A stretch of 25,578 bases of DNA from Clostridia bacterium. Its GTDB lineage: Bacteria > Bacillota > Clostridia > Caldicoprobacterales > Caldicoprobacteraceae. A model generated the notes under the pieces. That model did no database searches. It was given only the letters and a program-made list of their open reading frames with translations, and was not told the DNA's origin. Of the stretch, positions 15,530 to 24,602 are shown one piece after another (positions within the stretch are counted from its first letter, which is position 1; the number at the start of each line of letters is the position of its first letter). Location of the stretch: the NCBI GenBank assembly GCA_017577715.1, contig PKRC01000022.1, positions 1 to 25,578 on the forward strand. Reading direction: 5' to 3'. A program made the position numbers and the translations under genes.

Positions 15530-16633
15530 ATGTTGAAATTGAAAAAGACGCCGCTTTATGAAAAACACGTGTCTTTGGGAGCCAGGATGATCGAGTTTGG
15601 TGGTTGGATGATGCCGCTTCAGTATGTGGGGATCTTGCAGGAGCATGAAGCGGTTCGCCAGCGGGCGGGCTTATTTGACGTGTCCCACATGGGGGAGATC
15701 ATGATAAGGGGGAGGGGTGCTACGGAATTTCTTCAACAGCTCATAACCAACGATATATCGGGTATGCGTGAATATCGGGTCCTGTATTCGCCTATGTGCT
15801 ATCCCGACGGCGGTACAGTGGATGACCTTTTAGTATATAAATTTGACTCCGAGCGATATTTGCTGGTGGTCAATGCTGCTAACATACAAAAGGACCTCCA
15901 GTGGATAGAGAGCCAGAGGCCGCATGACGTGGAGGTTGAGGACATGTCCGAGCAGTATGCGCAGCTGGCACTTCAAGGGCCAAAATCTCAGGAGATTCTA
16001 CAGAGAATTGTGGATATCCCGCTGGATAGTGTTAAGTTTTTCAGGTTTGCAGATGGCGTAAGTATCGCCGGCGTATCAGCTCTCCTTTCGCGGACGGGAT
16101 ACACCGGTGAGGATGGGTTTGAGATATACTTACCGGCCAACAGAGCCTTGAAGGTGTGGGATGCCATTATGGAGGTGGGTGCCCAGTACCAAATAATGCC
16201 TGCAGGGTTGGGGGCGAGGGATACGCTGCGGCTGGAAGCCGCTCTTCCGCTCTATGGGCATGAGCTTTCACCCGATATTTCGCCATTGGAAGCCGGGCTG
16301 GATAGATTTGTGAAGCTTGACAAAGCCGACTTTATAGGGCGTGAGGCTTTAGTCAAGCAAAAAGAGGACGGCATTTCGCGGAAGCTGGTGGGCCTGGAGA
16401 TGATTGATAAAGGAATTCCGCGGCAGGGCTATGAGGTTCAGGTAGAGGGCAGGCGCGTGGGTTATATCACCTCGGGCAGCTTTTCCCCAACCCTGAAAAA
16501 GAATATCGCTTTGGCCCTAGTCGATGTCTCATATGCAGCGGAGGGCTTCCATGTAGATGTGCTTGTGAGGAGCAAGGCTTTAAAGGCTGAAGTGGTTAAA
16601 ATTCCTTTTTATGCCAAACAATATAAAAAATAA
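15530..16633 (+). CDS. gcvT: Aminomethyltransferase, glycine cleavage T-protein
   Basis: GcvT takes the aminomethyl group from lipoylated GcvH, transfers the carbon to THF to give methylene-THF, and releases ammonia. The 367 residues show the expected features: KTPLYEKHVSLGARMIEFGGWMMP is the usual N-terminus (residues 4 onward), followed by FDVSHMGEI, the folate-side SRTGYTGEDGFE and GLGARDTLRLEA, and the C-terminal GYITSGSFSPTLKKNIALA barrel. ATG 15530 lies only 1 base after GGGGAGG, but TGAGGT at 15515-15520 gives a normal distance; TTG 15539 is an alternative start. It is the first gene of the gcv cluster. I looked for a glycine riboswitch in 15305-15529 and did not see one. Confidence 0.95.
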   Translation: MLKLKKTPLYEKHVSLGARMIEFGGWMMPLQYVGILQEHEAVRQRAGLFDVSHMGEIMIRGRGATEFLQQLITNDISGMREYRVLYSPMCYPDGGTVDDLLVYKFDSERYLLVVNAANIQKDLQWIESQRPHDVEVEDMSEQYAQLALQGPKSQEILQRIVDIPLDSVKFFRFADGVSIAGVSALLSRTGYTGEDGFEIYLPANRALKVWDAIMEVGAQYQIMPAGLGARDTLRLEAALPLYGHELSPDISPLEAGLDRFVKLDKADFIGREALVKQKEDGISRKLVGLEMIDKGIPRQGYEVQVEGRRVGYITSGSFSPTLKKNIALALVDVSYAAEGFHVDVLVRSKALKAEVVKIPFYAKQYKK

Positions 16634-16689
16634 AAGTTGCTCGGGGATGCATTAAATGTTAAAGTATAGATGGGAATTATCTAAAATAT

Positions 16690-16735
16690 CCGCTATTTGA
16701 TATACGGGAAGCCATAGCGGGGCTTTTGCGGCTAT
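16690..16735 (+). promoter_or_regulatory. Competing hairpins between gcvT and gcvH
   Basis: ATAGCGG at 16714-16720 can pair perfectly with CCGCTAT at 16690-16696 upstream; part of the same segment can instead pair with GCTAT at 16731-16735, and AAGCC (16709-16713) with GGCTT (16721-16725) which runs into TTTTGC. These folds exclude one another. It may be an attenuator or mRNA-processing site setting the gcvT to gcvH ratio, or simply chance structure. Confidence 0.35.
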
Positions 16736-16763
16736 CATTATATAAAAATTTTTAGGAGGTTTG

Positions 16764-17156
16764 ATGAAAGTGAAGGTTATAGAAAATTTGAAGTATTCCA
16801 AAGAACACGAATGGGTAAGGGTGGAGGGCAACAGGGCCGTAATCGGAATTACTGACTATGCTCAGGATTCACTGGGCGATATAGTGTTTGTCGATCTGCC
16901 TGAGGTAGGGCGCAACGTTAAGGCAGGAGAGGCCGTAGCGGTAGTGGAATCGGTAAAAGCCGCGTCGGATGTATATTCGCCGGTTTCGGGTACGGTGGTA
17001 GAGGTCAACGCTGTTCTCGAGGCTTCTCCCGAGCTCATAAATCAAGACCCTTATGAAAACTGGATTTTGGTGCTGGAAATGTCAGATCCGGGCGAGCTGG
17101 ATGCACTGATGGATGCCCAAAGTTATGAGCGGTTTTGTGAAGAAGAGGAGGAGTAG
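16764..17156 (+). CDS. gcvH: Glycine cleavage system H protein
   Basis: GcvH is the lipoyl carrier that shuttles the aminomethyl intermediate between GcvP, GcvT and the L-protein. From ATG 16764 it has 130 residues; K65 in the ESVKAASD motif is the lipoylation site, and the sequence YSKEHEWVRVEG followed by GITDYAQDSLGDIVFVDLP is typical. An in-frame TTG at 16761 sits against AGGAGGT (16754-16760) and is too close to use. The gene ends 2 bases before gcvPA. Neither the L-protein nor a lipoate ligase is in the window. Confidence 0.97.
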   Translation: MKVKVIENLKYSKEHEWVRVEGNRAVIGITDYAQDSLGDIVFVDLPEVGRNVKAGEAVAVVESVKAASDVYSPVSGTVVEVNAVLEASPELINQDPYENWILVLEMSDPGELDALMDAQSYERFCEEEEE

Positions 17157-17158
17157 GA

Positions 17159-18520
17159 ATGGGAAGATATATTCCCAACACTGCCCAAGATCGGCAGGAT
17201 ATGCTTGAAAAGTTGGGGTTACATAGCATTGAACAGTTGTATGAAGATATCCCATGCGAAGTGCAACTGAAAAATAGTCTTGCTCTACCTGTACCTCTAT
17301 CTGAGATGGAACTGGTGAATCACATGAGGGATATAGCAGCTAAAAACAAGACGGTGGATCAGTATGTGTGTTTTCTTGGTGCAGGGGCTTATGACCGCTA
17401 TATTCCCAGCGTGGTGAGGCACGTGCTGGCCCGCCAGGAATTTTATACTTCCTATACCCCCTATCAGCCCGAGATAAGCCAGGGAACCCTTCAGGCCATT
17501 TTCGAGTACCAGACCATGGTGTGTGAGTTGACGGCAATGGATGTGGCAAATGCCTCCATGTATGATGGTGCCTCAGCATTGGCAGAGGCGGTGTGCATGG
17601 CCTGCCAGGCCACCAGCAGGGAAAAGGTATTGGTTGCCAGGTCCGTTCATCCGCAGAGCAAGGAGGTCATTGGTACCTATAGCAGGTTTAGGGGCATAAA
17701 GGTGCAGGAGATAGGCTATGCCGATGGCAGGGTGGACATGGAGGAGCTTAAAAGGCATATGGATGGCGATGTAGCAGCGGTTGTGGTGCAAAATCCCAAC
17801 TTTTTTGGGGTGATAGAGCTTCTGGATGAAATGGCCGAAGTGGTCCATCATTATGGAGGACTGCTGGTTGTAAGCGCAAATCCCATTTCACTGGCTGTGC
17901 TCAAGCCTCCAGGGCATTGTGGTGCGGATATTGTGGTGGGAGAAGGACAGCCACTTGGCAACCCGCTCAATTTTGGCGGCCCTTACCTTGGCTTTATGGC
18001 CACAACCCAGAAGCTAATGCGCAGGATGCCGGGCAGGATTGTGGGGCAAACTGTGGATTTGGAAGGTAATAGAGGTTTTGTGCTCACCCTCCAGACCAGG
18101 GAACAGCACATAAGAAGGGAGAAGGCAACATCTAACATCTGCTCCAATGAAGCCTTAAATGCCCTGGCAGCTACCGTCTATCTATCTGTGCTGGGAAAGG
18201 AAGGCTTAAAGGAAGTGGCCTTGCTATCCATGAGAAAGGCGCATTACGCTTTTGAGAGGCTCATTTCGGATGCGGGGTGCAGCCCTGTATTTTCAACGCC
18301 GTTTTTTGATGAGTTTCTGGTGAAAGTCTCCACTCCTGTGGAGGAATTAAATAGGGCGCTGCTTTCCTGCGGCATCATTGGCGGTTATGCTGTGGAGAGA
18401 GATTATCCGGAACTTCAAGGCGGTTGGCTGGTGGCTGTAACCGAGAAAAGGACTCGAGAAGAAATCGACGCGTTGGTTAGGGAGGTGAGCCAGCGTGAAG
18501 GAAAGGCCATTGATATTTGA
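17159..18520 (+). CDS. gcvPA: Glycine dehydrogenase (decarboxylating) subunit 1
   Basis: In most Firmicutes and in Archaea the P-protein is split in two; this is the N-terminal half, 453 residues and full length. With GcvPB it decarboxylates glycine using PLP and loads GcvH. Recognisable stretches include GRYIPNTAQDRQDML at the N-terminus, FLGAGAYDRYIPSVV, YTPYQPEISQGTLQ, LTAMDVANASMYDGASA and GGPYLGFMA. It lacks the PLP lysine, which is in subunit 2. The ATG follows GAAGAGGAGGAG at the end of gcvH, and the 3' end overlaps gcvPB by 26 bases, so the pair is probably translated together in equal amounts. Confidence 0.97.
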   Translation: MGRYIPNTAQDRQDMLEKLGLHSIEQLYEDIPCEVQLKNSLALPVPLSEMELVNHMRDIAAKNKTVDQYVCFLGAGAYDRYIPSVVRHVLARQEFYTSYTPYQPEISQGTLQAIFEYQTMVCELTAMDVANASMYDGASALAEAVCMACQATSREKVLVARSVHPQSKEVIGTYSRFRGIKVQEIGYADGRVDMEELKRHMDGDVAAVVVQNPNFFGVIELLDEMAEVVHHYGGLLVVSANPISLAVLKPPGHCGADIVVGEGQPLGNPLNFGGPYLGFMATTQKLMRRMPGRIVGQTVDLEGNRGFVLTLQTREQHIRREKATSNICSNEALNALAATVYLSVLGKEGLKEVALLSMRKAHYAFERLISDAGCSPVFSTPFFDEFLVKVSTPVEELNRALLSCGIIGGYAVERDYPELQGGWLVAVTEKRTREEIDALVREVSQREGKAIDI

Positions 18521-19961
18521 GATAAGCAAGCCGGGACGCAAGGCCTATTCCCTGCCCCATTGCGATGTACCGCAGCGGGCACTGGAAGAGATGGTCCCCA
18601 GGGAGTGCTTGAGGGAAGAGGATGCTATGCTGCCTGAGGTAAGTGAAGTCGACGTTATCAGGCATTTTACTCGCCTTTCGCGGCTCAATTATGGGGTGGA
18701 TTCGGGCTTTTATCCCTTGGGGTCTTGTACCATGAAATACAACCCCAAGGTCAATGAAGATGTGGCCTCTTTGCCGGGATTTACCCAGGTACACCCCCTT
18801 CAACCCGATGAGGCTGTTCAGGGTTGCTTGGAGATACTGTACAGGATGGACAGGCTTTTGTCGGAGATCACCGGCATGGATAGGTTTTCGTTTCAACCGG
18901 CTGCAGGAGCGCACGGCGAGCTGACCGGCCTCATGATCATAAAGGCCTATCACCAGCATCGGGGAGATGCTAAACGAAACAAGATTATCGTGCCCGATTC
19001 GGCTCACGGTACCAATCCCGCTTCGGCTGCCATGGTGGGGTTTGACGTGGTGGAGGTAAAATCAAACGACAGGGGAGAAGTGGATTTGGAGCAGCTCAAA
19101 GCAGTGGTGGACGATACCACAGCAGGGCTTATGCTGACCAATCCAAATACTTTAGGCTTGTTTGAAGAGCACATACTTGAAATAGCCGATATAGTCCACA
19201 AAGCCGGCGGGCTGCTGTACTACGATGGTGCCAACATGAATGCCATAGTTGGTATAGTTCGGCCGGGCGATATGGGATTTGACGTGGTGCATCTAAATCT
19301 GCATAAGACATTCAGCACTCCCCACGGTGGGGGCGGGCCTGGTGCAGGGCCGGTGGGGGTAAAGAAAGAGCTGGAACCATTTCTGCCTGTGCCGGTAGTG
19401 GAGTTTCAAGACGGCATTTATCGTTTAGAATATGATAGGCCTCTTTCTATAGGGAGAGTGAAGTCGTTTTACGGGAATTTTGGCGTAATACTAAAAGCTT
19501 ATGCCTACATCATGTCCATGGGGGCTGAGGGGCTTAAGGAGGTTTCTGAGTGCGCTGTGCTTAATGCCAATTACCTCATGGAACGGCTCAAGGAGCACTA
19601 TCAGATACCCTATAACCGCAGGTGTATGCATGAGTTTGTCATATCGGCCCAAAAGCAAAAGGAAAAGGGTGTATCGGCCCTGGATATAGCCAAGCGGCTC
19701 ATGGATTTTGGCTTCCATCCGCCTACCATGTACTTTCCCCTTATAGTGAAAGAAGCGTTGATGATCGAGCCTACCGAAACTGAAAGCAAGGAGACTCTGG
19801 ACGCCTTTGCGGATGCCTTAATTGAAATTGCAAGGGAAGTTAAAGAACATCCTGAAAAGGTGAAGGCAGCTCCGCACAATACGCCGGTAAGGCGCCTTGA
19901 TGAGGCTAGGGCAGCACGAAACCCCGTGCTGAGATGGAAGCCGGAGAAGGTAGAAACTTGA
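18495..19961 (+). CDS. gcvPB: Glycine dehydrogenase (decarboxylating) subunit 2
   Basis: This is the PLP-bearing half of the split P-protein, 488 residues. The cofactor lysine is K271 in HLNLHKTFSTPHGGGGPGAG, and other conserved segments are FYPLGSCTMKYNPK, QPAAGAHGELTG and DSAHGTNPASAAMVGF. The start is GTG 18495, which follows GGAGGTGAG (18481-18489) within the end of gcvPA; no ATG is better placed. The protein forms the alpha2-beta2 complex with GcvPA in the cytoplasm. It ends the gcv cluster; an 87-base gap without a clear terminator separates it from the methyltransferase gene. Confidence 0.97.
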   Translation: MKERPLIFEISKPGRKAYSLPHCDVPQRALEEMVPRECLREEDAMLPEVSEVDVIRHFTRLSRLNYGVDSGFYPLGSCTMKYNPKVNEDVASLPGFTQVHPLQPDEAVQGCLEILYRMDRLLSEITGMDRFSFQPAAGAHGELTGLMIIKAYHQHRGDAKRNKIIVPDSAHGTNPASAAMVGFDVVEVKSNDRGEVDLEQLKAVVDDTTAGLMLTNPNTLGLFEEHILEIADIVHKAGGLLYYDGANMNAIVGIVRPGDMGFDVVHLNLHKTFSTPHGGGGPGAGPVGVKKELEPFLPVPVVEFQDGIYRLEYDRPLSIGRVKSFYGNFGVILKAYAYIMSMGAEGLKEVSECAVLNANYLMERLKEHYQIPYNRRCMHEFVISAQKQKEKGVSALDIAKRLMDFGFHPPTMYFPLIVKEALMIEPTETESKETLDAFADALIEIAREVKEHPEKVKAAPHNTPVRRLDEARAARNPVLRWKPEKVET

Positions 19962-20048
19962 AGAGATAATTAGAGGTGAAAACAAAATATCAATGGTTGA
20001 TCTTTTATAAAAATATACTCAGCAGTAAGATTTAGGAGAGAATGGCGC

Positions 20049-21242
20049 ATGGATACATTTGAGGTCATTGCAACGGCTGCGTTTGGAGTAGAGGCTGTTG
20101 TAGGCCAGGAGGTAAGAGCCCTGGGCTATCAAAACGTCAGGGTGGACAATGGTAAGGTTACCTTTACGGCAGATGCAGTGGGCATTAGCCGCGCCAACCT
20201 GTGGCTGCGGTCAGCCGATAGGGTTTTCATAAAGATGGGGGAGTTTCCGGCCCTAACTTTTGAAGAACTGTTTGAGAGGACCAAGGCTTTGCCCTGGGAA
20301 GAAGTGCTGCCTCCAAATGCCTGCTTTCCCGTCATAGGCAAGTCGGTGAAGTCCAAGCTGTATAGCGTATCTGATTGTCAGGCCATAGTGAAAAAGGCCA
20401 TTGTAGAGCGGCTTAAAATGAAATACCGGAAAAGCTGGTTTGAGGAAGATGGTCCCAGATTTGTCATAGAAGTGTCGCTCCTCAAAGATGTGGCTACGTT
20501 GGCTATAGATACCAGCGGCTCCGGCCTTCACAAGCGGGGTTATCGCCAGCTGGCTAGTAAGGCGCCGCTTAGGGAGACGCTAGCGGCTGCGCTGGTTCAA
20601 TTGAGTTTTTGGAATGCTGACAGACTATTGGTGGACCCCTTTTGCGGTTCGGGTACCATCTTGTTTGAAGCTGCTATGATAGGCCTCAATATGACACCTG
20701 GTCTTAACAGGACTTTTGATTCCGAAAATTGGCCATGGATCCCTTCTAGTGTCTGGAAACGGGCGAGGGAAGAAGCGCTGGATGCCATACGGCGTGATGT
20801 GCATTTTAGGCTGCTGGGATATGATATCGATGGGAAAGTTTTAAAGATTGCGCGCCACAACGCAAAATTGGCAGGCGTTGATGGCTATATAGATTTTCAT
20901 ACTCAGCCTTTCGAAAGGTTCAGCACCAAGAGAAAGTATGGGTGCATTATCACAAATCCCCCTTATGGAGAGAGGCTGGGTGATAGAAAAGAAGCCGAGG
21001 AGCTGTACAGGCAAATGGGCAAGCTCTTTAAACCCCTCGATACCTGGTCGCTGTATGTGCTGTCGCCCTACGAAGGCTTTGAACGCCTTTTTGGACGAAA
21101 GGCTGATCGCAAGAGAAAATTGTATAACGGCAGGATAAAGGTGTATTATTATCAATTTTTTGGTCCAAGGCCTCCAAAACCCGGTGGGGAGCTTGAGCAA
21201 AAGGGCGAGCAGTTAATGCCAAATGCAGATGAATTGCTGTAA
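20049..21242 (+). CDS. THUMP-domain class I RNA methyltransferase (YpsC/RlmL type)
   Basis: The 397-residue protein has a ferredoxin-like region plus THUMP RNA-binding domain (about residues 1-155), the linker motif LHKRGYR (160-166), and a Rossmann SAM-dependent methyltransferase domain with DPFCGSGT (196-203) and the N6/N2-type catalytic motif NPPYGER (303-309). This architecture is that of the N-terminal half of E. coli RlmL and of Bacillus YpsC, which modify guanine N2 in 23S rRNA; the exact target here is inferred. ATG 20049 follows AGGAGAG by 9 bases; an earlier ATG at 20042 is out of frame and stops after six codons. It stands apart from the gcv genes. Confidence 0.93.
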   Translation: MDTFEVIATAAFGVEAVVGQEVRALGYQNVRVDNGKVTFTADAVGISRANLWLRSADRVFIKMGEFPALTFEELFERTKALPWEEVLPPNACFPVIGKSVKSKLYSVSDCQAIVKKAIVERLKMKYRKSWFEEDGPRFVIEVSLLKDVATLAIDTSGSGLHKRGYRQLASKAPLRETLAAALVQLSFWNADRLLVDPFCGSGTILFEAAMIGLNMTPGLNRTFDSENWPWIPSSVWKRAREEALDAIRRDVHFRLLGYDIDGKVLKIARHNAKLAGVDGYIDFHTQPFERFSTKRKYGCIITNPPYGERLGDRKEAEELYRQMGKLFKPLDTWSLYVLSPYEGFERLFGRKADRKRKLYNGRIKVYYYQFFGPRPPKPGGELEQKGEQLMPNADELL

Positions 21243-21523
21243 TGGATATTGCCATGGAGGATTATATATTCTTTATTGGGAGATCAGTGCGGTTATAGCT
21301 GATTTTGTGATTGTTGGTCTAGAATGGAAGAAGTAGACAAGGAGCTTAAAATGGGGATTATGCTAATGCTATGGAAAATATCGAACATTTTTGTACATGT
21401 ACCGATTTAGGTTGCGAACTATCGCCTATAATCACTCCGATGGATGCGAGCCTTGGATAAAGAAAAACCTTAAAGCAAGGTCAAAAGCAAATTTGCACAT
21501 ACTAAAAAGAGAGGATGTAATAA
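21243..21523. other. Gap after the methyltransferase gene
   Basis: About 280 bases hold no gene that I can support. A frame of 28 codons at 21324-21410 has no ribosome binding site of note. GTACATGTAC (a 10-base palindrome around 21393) and small repeats occur but suggest nothing specific. The bidirectional terminator follows. Confidence 0.4.
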
Positions 21524-21569
21524 AAAGGGAGGATACTATTAAATATCCTCCCTTTGTTTTGATATTTAC
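21521..21569. terminator. Bidirectional terminator between convergent genes
   Basis: AAAGGGAGGATA at 21524-21535 and TATCCTCCCTTT at 21544-21555 pair perfectly over 12 bases with an 8-base loop. It is followed by TTTGTTTTGATATTT on the plus strand and, read from the other side, by TTTTTATT. It lies 27 bases beyond the pckA stop and can serve both the plus-strand methyltransferase gene and pckA. Confidence 0.92.
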
Positions 21570-21581
21570 GCCATCCTTTGT

Positions 21582-23384
21582 TTAGCCGTTATATTCACGC
21601 AGCCTTTTTTCAAGAGCATCTAACTGGTAAGCCAGTTCTTTGGGCAGCTTATCGCCGAAGGATTTGTAATATTCGCGGATGGAGGCTACTTCCTGCAGCC
21701 ACTCATCGCGGTCCACCTTCAGAAGCTCCTGCATTGCACTGCTGCTTATGTCAAGCCCGGTTGTATCGATGGCGTCAGGCGTTGGCATGTAACCGATGGG
21801 CGTTTCAACCGCTTTGCCCTCGCCAGATATTCTCTCGATTATCCACTTGAGTACGCGGCTGTTCTCGCCAAAGCCGGGCCATAGCCAGTTGCCGTCCTTG
21901 TCTTTGCGGAACCAGTTCACCATGAATATCTTGGGTAGTTTTTCCGGATCGGCTGCCTTGCCGATGTTGATCCAGTGCTGGAAGTAATCGCATATATGGT
22001 ATCCGCAGAAAGGACGCATAGCAAATGGATCGCGGCGCACTTTGCCGATTTGATCGGATATGATAGCTGCCGTGATTTCAGAGCCCATTATCGAACCCAG
22101 GAATACACCATGATTCCAGTCAAAGCTTTCATATACCAGCGGTACCGTGGTGGACCTGCGGCCGCCAAACAATATAGCCGATATGGGTACTCCGTTGGGG
22201 TCTTCCCACTCGGGCGCAATGGACGGGCATTGGCTGGCAGGTGTCGTGAAGCGAGCGTTGGGATGTGCGGCTGGCGTGTCAGAACCTGGATACCAGTCAT
22301 TGCCCTTCCAGTCAATCAGATGTCCAGGAGCATCATACCCGATGCCTTCCCACCATACATCGCCGTCGTCAGTCAAGGCGGCATTGGTAAATATGGTGTT
22401 CTTGGCGATGGTCAGCATAGCATTGGGGTTGGAGTGCATGGATGTACCAGGAGCTACGCCGAAAAATCCTGCTTCGGGATTTATAGCGTATAGCCTGCCA
22501 TCTTTGCCAAACTTCATCCAAGCGATATCGTCGCCTATGGTTTCCACTTTCCAACCAGGAAGGGTGGGAACCATCATGGCCAAGTTGGTTTTGCCACAGG
22601 CGCTTGGGAAAGCAGCTGCTACGTATTTGCGTTCACCTTTGGGATTGGTTATGGCCAGGATAAGCATGTGCTCGGCCAGCCAACCCTCATCGCGGGCCAT
22701 TACCGAAGCTATGCGGAGGGCAAAGCACTTTTTGCCCAGCAAGGCATTGCCGCCATAACCAGAACCATAGGACCAGATGGTTCTTTCCTCGGGGAAATGG
22801 CTGATGTATTTCTTTTCCATGGGTGCACACGGCCATGTAGTATCCTTTTGGCCTTCGGCAAGGGGCGCACCTACCGAATGCAAGCATGGTACAAACTCGC
22901 CATCTTCTCCCAGTACATCAAGCACTTTTTTGCCCATGCGGGTCATTATGCGCATATTAACCACAACATAAGGGCTATCGGTGAGCTGAACCCCTATCTT
23001 GGAGATAGGAGATCCAATGGGCCCCATGGAGAAGGGGATGACGTACATCGTCCTGCCCCTCATGCAGCCATCATAGAGCTCGGTCATGGTTTTTTTAAGC
23101 TCTTCTGGATCTATCCAGTTGTTGGTTGGACCAGCGTCATCTTTGCTCCTGGAGGCGATAAAAGTTCTGTCTTCAACGCGGGCAACATCCGATGGATGGC
23201 TCCTGAACAGATAACATCCTGGTCTCTTTTGAGGGTTTAAAGGAGTTGCCATCCCGGAAGCCACCATTTCGTTAAGTAAACGCTGGTATTCCTCTTCTGA
23301 CCCGTCGCACCAATAGATCCGATCAGGCTTGCACAACTTGGCCATTTGATCTACCCATTCTAACAGTTTCTTATGTCTAGTCAT
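21582..23384 (-). CDS. pckA: Phosphoenolpyruvate carboxykinase (GTP)
   Basis: This enzyme interconverts oxaloacetate plus GTP with PEP plus CO2 and GDP. The 600 residues belong to the GTP class, distinct from the shorter ATP class of Bacillus: the kinase P-loop is FPSACGKTN at 259-267 with the hyper-reactive C263, and the substrate region TMYVIPFSMGP and the metal-binding IGDDIAWMKFG segment are typical. On the minus strand ATG follows GAAAGGGG by about 9 bases. In Clostridium thermocellum a GTP-linked enzyme works in the malate shunt from PEP to pyruvate; a similar anaplerotic or glycolytic bypass role is an inference here. The terminator at 21521-21569 lies downstream. Confidence 0.97.
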   Translation of the reverse strand: MTRHKKLLEWVDQMAKLCKPDRIYWCDGSEEEYQRLLNEMVASGMATPLNPQKRPGCYLFRSHPSDVARVEDRTFIASRSKDDAGPTNNWIDPEELKKTMTELYDGCMRGRTMYVIPFSMGPIGSPISKIGVQLTDSPYVVVNMRIMTRMGKKVLDVLGEDGEFVPCLHSVGAPLAEGQKDTTWPCAPMEKKYISHFPEERTIWSYGSGYGGNALLGKKCFALRIASVMARDEGWLAEHMLILAITNPKGERKYVAAAFPSACGKTNLAMMVPTLPGWKVETIGDDIAWMKFGKDGRLYAINPEAGFFGVAPGTSMHSNPNAMLTIAKNTIFTNAALTDDGDVWWEGIGYDAPGHLIDWKGNDWYPGSDTPAAHPNARFTTPASQCPSIAPEWEDPNGVPISAILFGGRRSTTVPLVYESFDWNHGVFLGSIMGSEITAAIISDQIGKVRRDPFAMRPFCGYHICDYFQHWINIGKAADPEKLPKIFMVNWFRKDKDGNWLWPGFGENSRVLKWIIERISGEGKAVETPIGYMPTPDAIDTTGLDISSSAMQELLKVDRDEWLQEVASIREYYKSFGDKLPKELAYQLDALEKRLREYNG

Positions 23385-23744
23385 TCCTGTAACCCCTTTC
23401 TATTATTGCAATTTATGATTAATAAATTAAGAGGGAGAATGTTGCCCTCTCTATATTTTCCTAGTTTTTAATAAGCCATATGGCAACTAAAACTATCCAA
23501 AAAACTTACCCAGTATAATAGTAATACAAACTCAAAAAAAAAGCAAGATTTTTAAGAGTTCTTGCAAGAATTTTATATAAAAATTTCAACCCCACACCTT
23601 CAATATTGAACAGGGCAATATGTAACCTAGTACAGCCAAATATGTAAATAAATGTATAACCCGTATATTTAGCGATCTAGCCGTAGTTTTGTTGTGGATA
23701 TGAAATATATTAGTAGCTAACTTGCGGGTGTCGCATGAAGTTTG
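23385..23744. other. Leader and upstream region of pckA
   Basis: These 360 bases lie between two minus-strand genes and hold no gene. On the minus strand a -10-like TATACT (23517-23512) is preceded by a T-rich -35 region, a weak promoter. Upstream of it is a perfect palindrome TTCTTGCAAGAA (23559-23570). Downstream, in the mRNA leader, AGAGGG and CCCTCT (23430-23435, 23445-23450) can form a hairpin of 6 bases about 45 bases before the pckA start. Confidence 0.5.
23559..23570. promoter_or_regulatory. Perfect 12-base palindrome upstream of pckA
   Basis: TTCTTGCAAGAA is its own reverse complement and lies about 40-55 bases upstream of the -10-like element of pckA, a position suited to an activator or repressor of this central-carbon gene. 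The regulator is unknown. Confidence 0.4.
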
Positions 23745-24602
23745 TTAAAAATTTATCATTTCCTGGATGGTTACAAATTCATATCCCTCTTTTTTGAGGG
23801 CGGAAATTATAAGCGGGAGGGCTTCTATAGTCCCGCTCCGGTTGTCGTGTCCGCCAGCACAGTGCATCAATATAATAGCTCCGGGATGGACATTGCTGAG
23901 CACGCATTGCACGATTTCCTGTGGATTAGTGGTATACCAGTCCATGGAATCTACTGACCAGATAATTGCTTTATAGCCCAGCCCTTTGAGAGCTTCCATT
24001 TGCTGGGGAGTGATCAAGCCGTAGGGAGGGCGGAATACCTTGGTAGTTATCCCCATTTCCTGGAGTTTTGCCTGGGTTTTTTCTACCTCGCTTATCAATT
24101 CCGCAGCGGATACTGAGGTGGGCCTTATGTGGCTCCAGCTGTGGTTGGCAATTTCGTGTCCATTTTTGATGGCTCGATAGATTACTTCTCGGTGCTTGTC
24201 TATATTTTGACCGATCACAAAAAATGTAGCGGGAATATTGTAGTATTCGAGTATATCCAGCACCTTTACGGTGGTATGGGAATCGGGGCCGTCATCGAAA
24301 GTCAAGGCGATCTTTTTATTATAAGTGGGTAAGCTGCTAAAGAAGCTTTTGGGATATAGCTGGCACAATTTGGCTGCCTCGTTTCTGAAGTTTTTTAGGC
24401 GTGTGCGGATATTTTCATCCATGTCTATAGGTGGTTCGGTTATAGGAGCGGAAGCGGTATATGCCAAAGGAGATTGCTTGTCGGATTTTATTTCTATCAG
24501 TTCCACGGGATTTGAAGGGGCTGTGATGTTCCCCATGTTTTGTATCAGTATAAAAAAGATGAAAAGGTAGATTAGCATGGACATCTTATGTAGCGATTTC
24601 AC
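23745..24602 (-). CDS. Membrane-anchored polysaccharide deacetylase (NodB domain)
   Basis: This carbohydrate esterase family 4 enzyme should remove acetyl groups from an N-acetylated cell-wall glycan outside the membrane. Of 285 residues, 8-22 form an uncleaved-looking signal anchor, 30-90 a polar linker, and 97-285 the NodB domain with all its motifs: TFDDGPD (101-107, D103 and D104), HSWSH (H154 and H158 as metal ligands), RPPYG (191-195), DSMDW (218-222) and the catalytic-base-side LMHC (H247). The start is GTG 24602, with GGGGGCG upstream; ATG 24584 is an alternative. It resembles sporulation- and wall-type deacetylases of Bacillota (PdaA/PdaB, YlxY), but the sequence does not say which substrate it uses. 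Confidence 0.92.
   Translation of the reverse strand: MKSLHKMSMLIYLFIFFILIQNMGNITAPSNPVELIEIKSDKQSPLAYTASAPITEPPIDMDENIRTRLKNFRNEAAKLCQLYPKSFFSSLPTYNKKIALTFDDGPDSHTTVKVLDILEYYNIPATFFVIGQNIDKHREVIYRAIKNGHEIANHSWSHIRPTSVSAAELISEVEKTQAKLQEMGITTKVFRPPYGLITPQQMEALKGLGYKAIIWSVDSMDWYTTNPQEIVQCVLSNVHPGAIILMHCAGGHDNRSGTIEALPLIISALKKEGYEFVTIQEMINF

Noticed and set aside
21324..21410. 28-codon frame after the RNA methyltransferase gene.
   Set aside because: No good ribosome binding site, no similarity recognised, and it ends before the shared terminator without any context.
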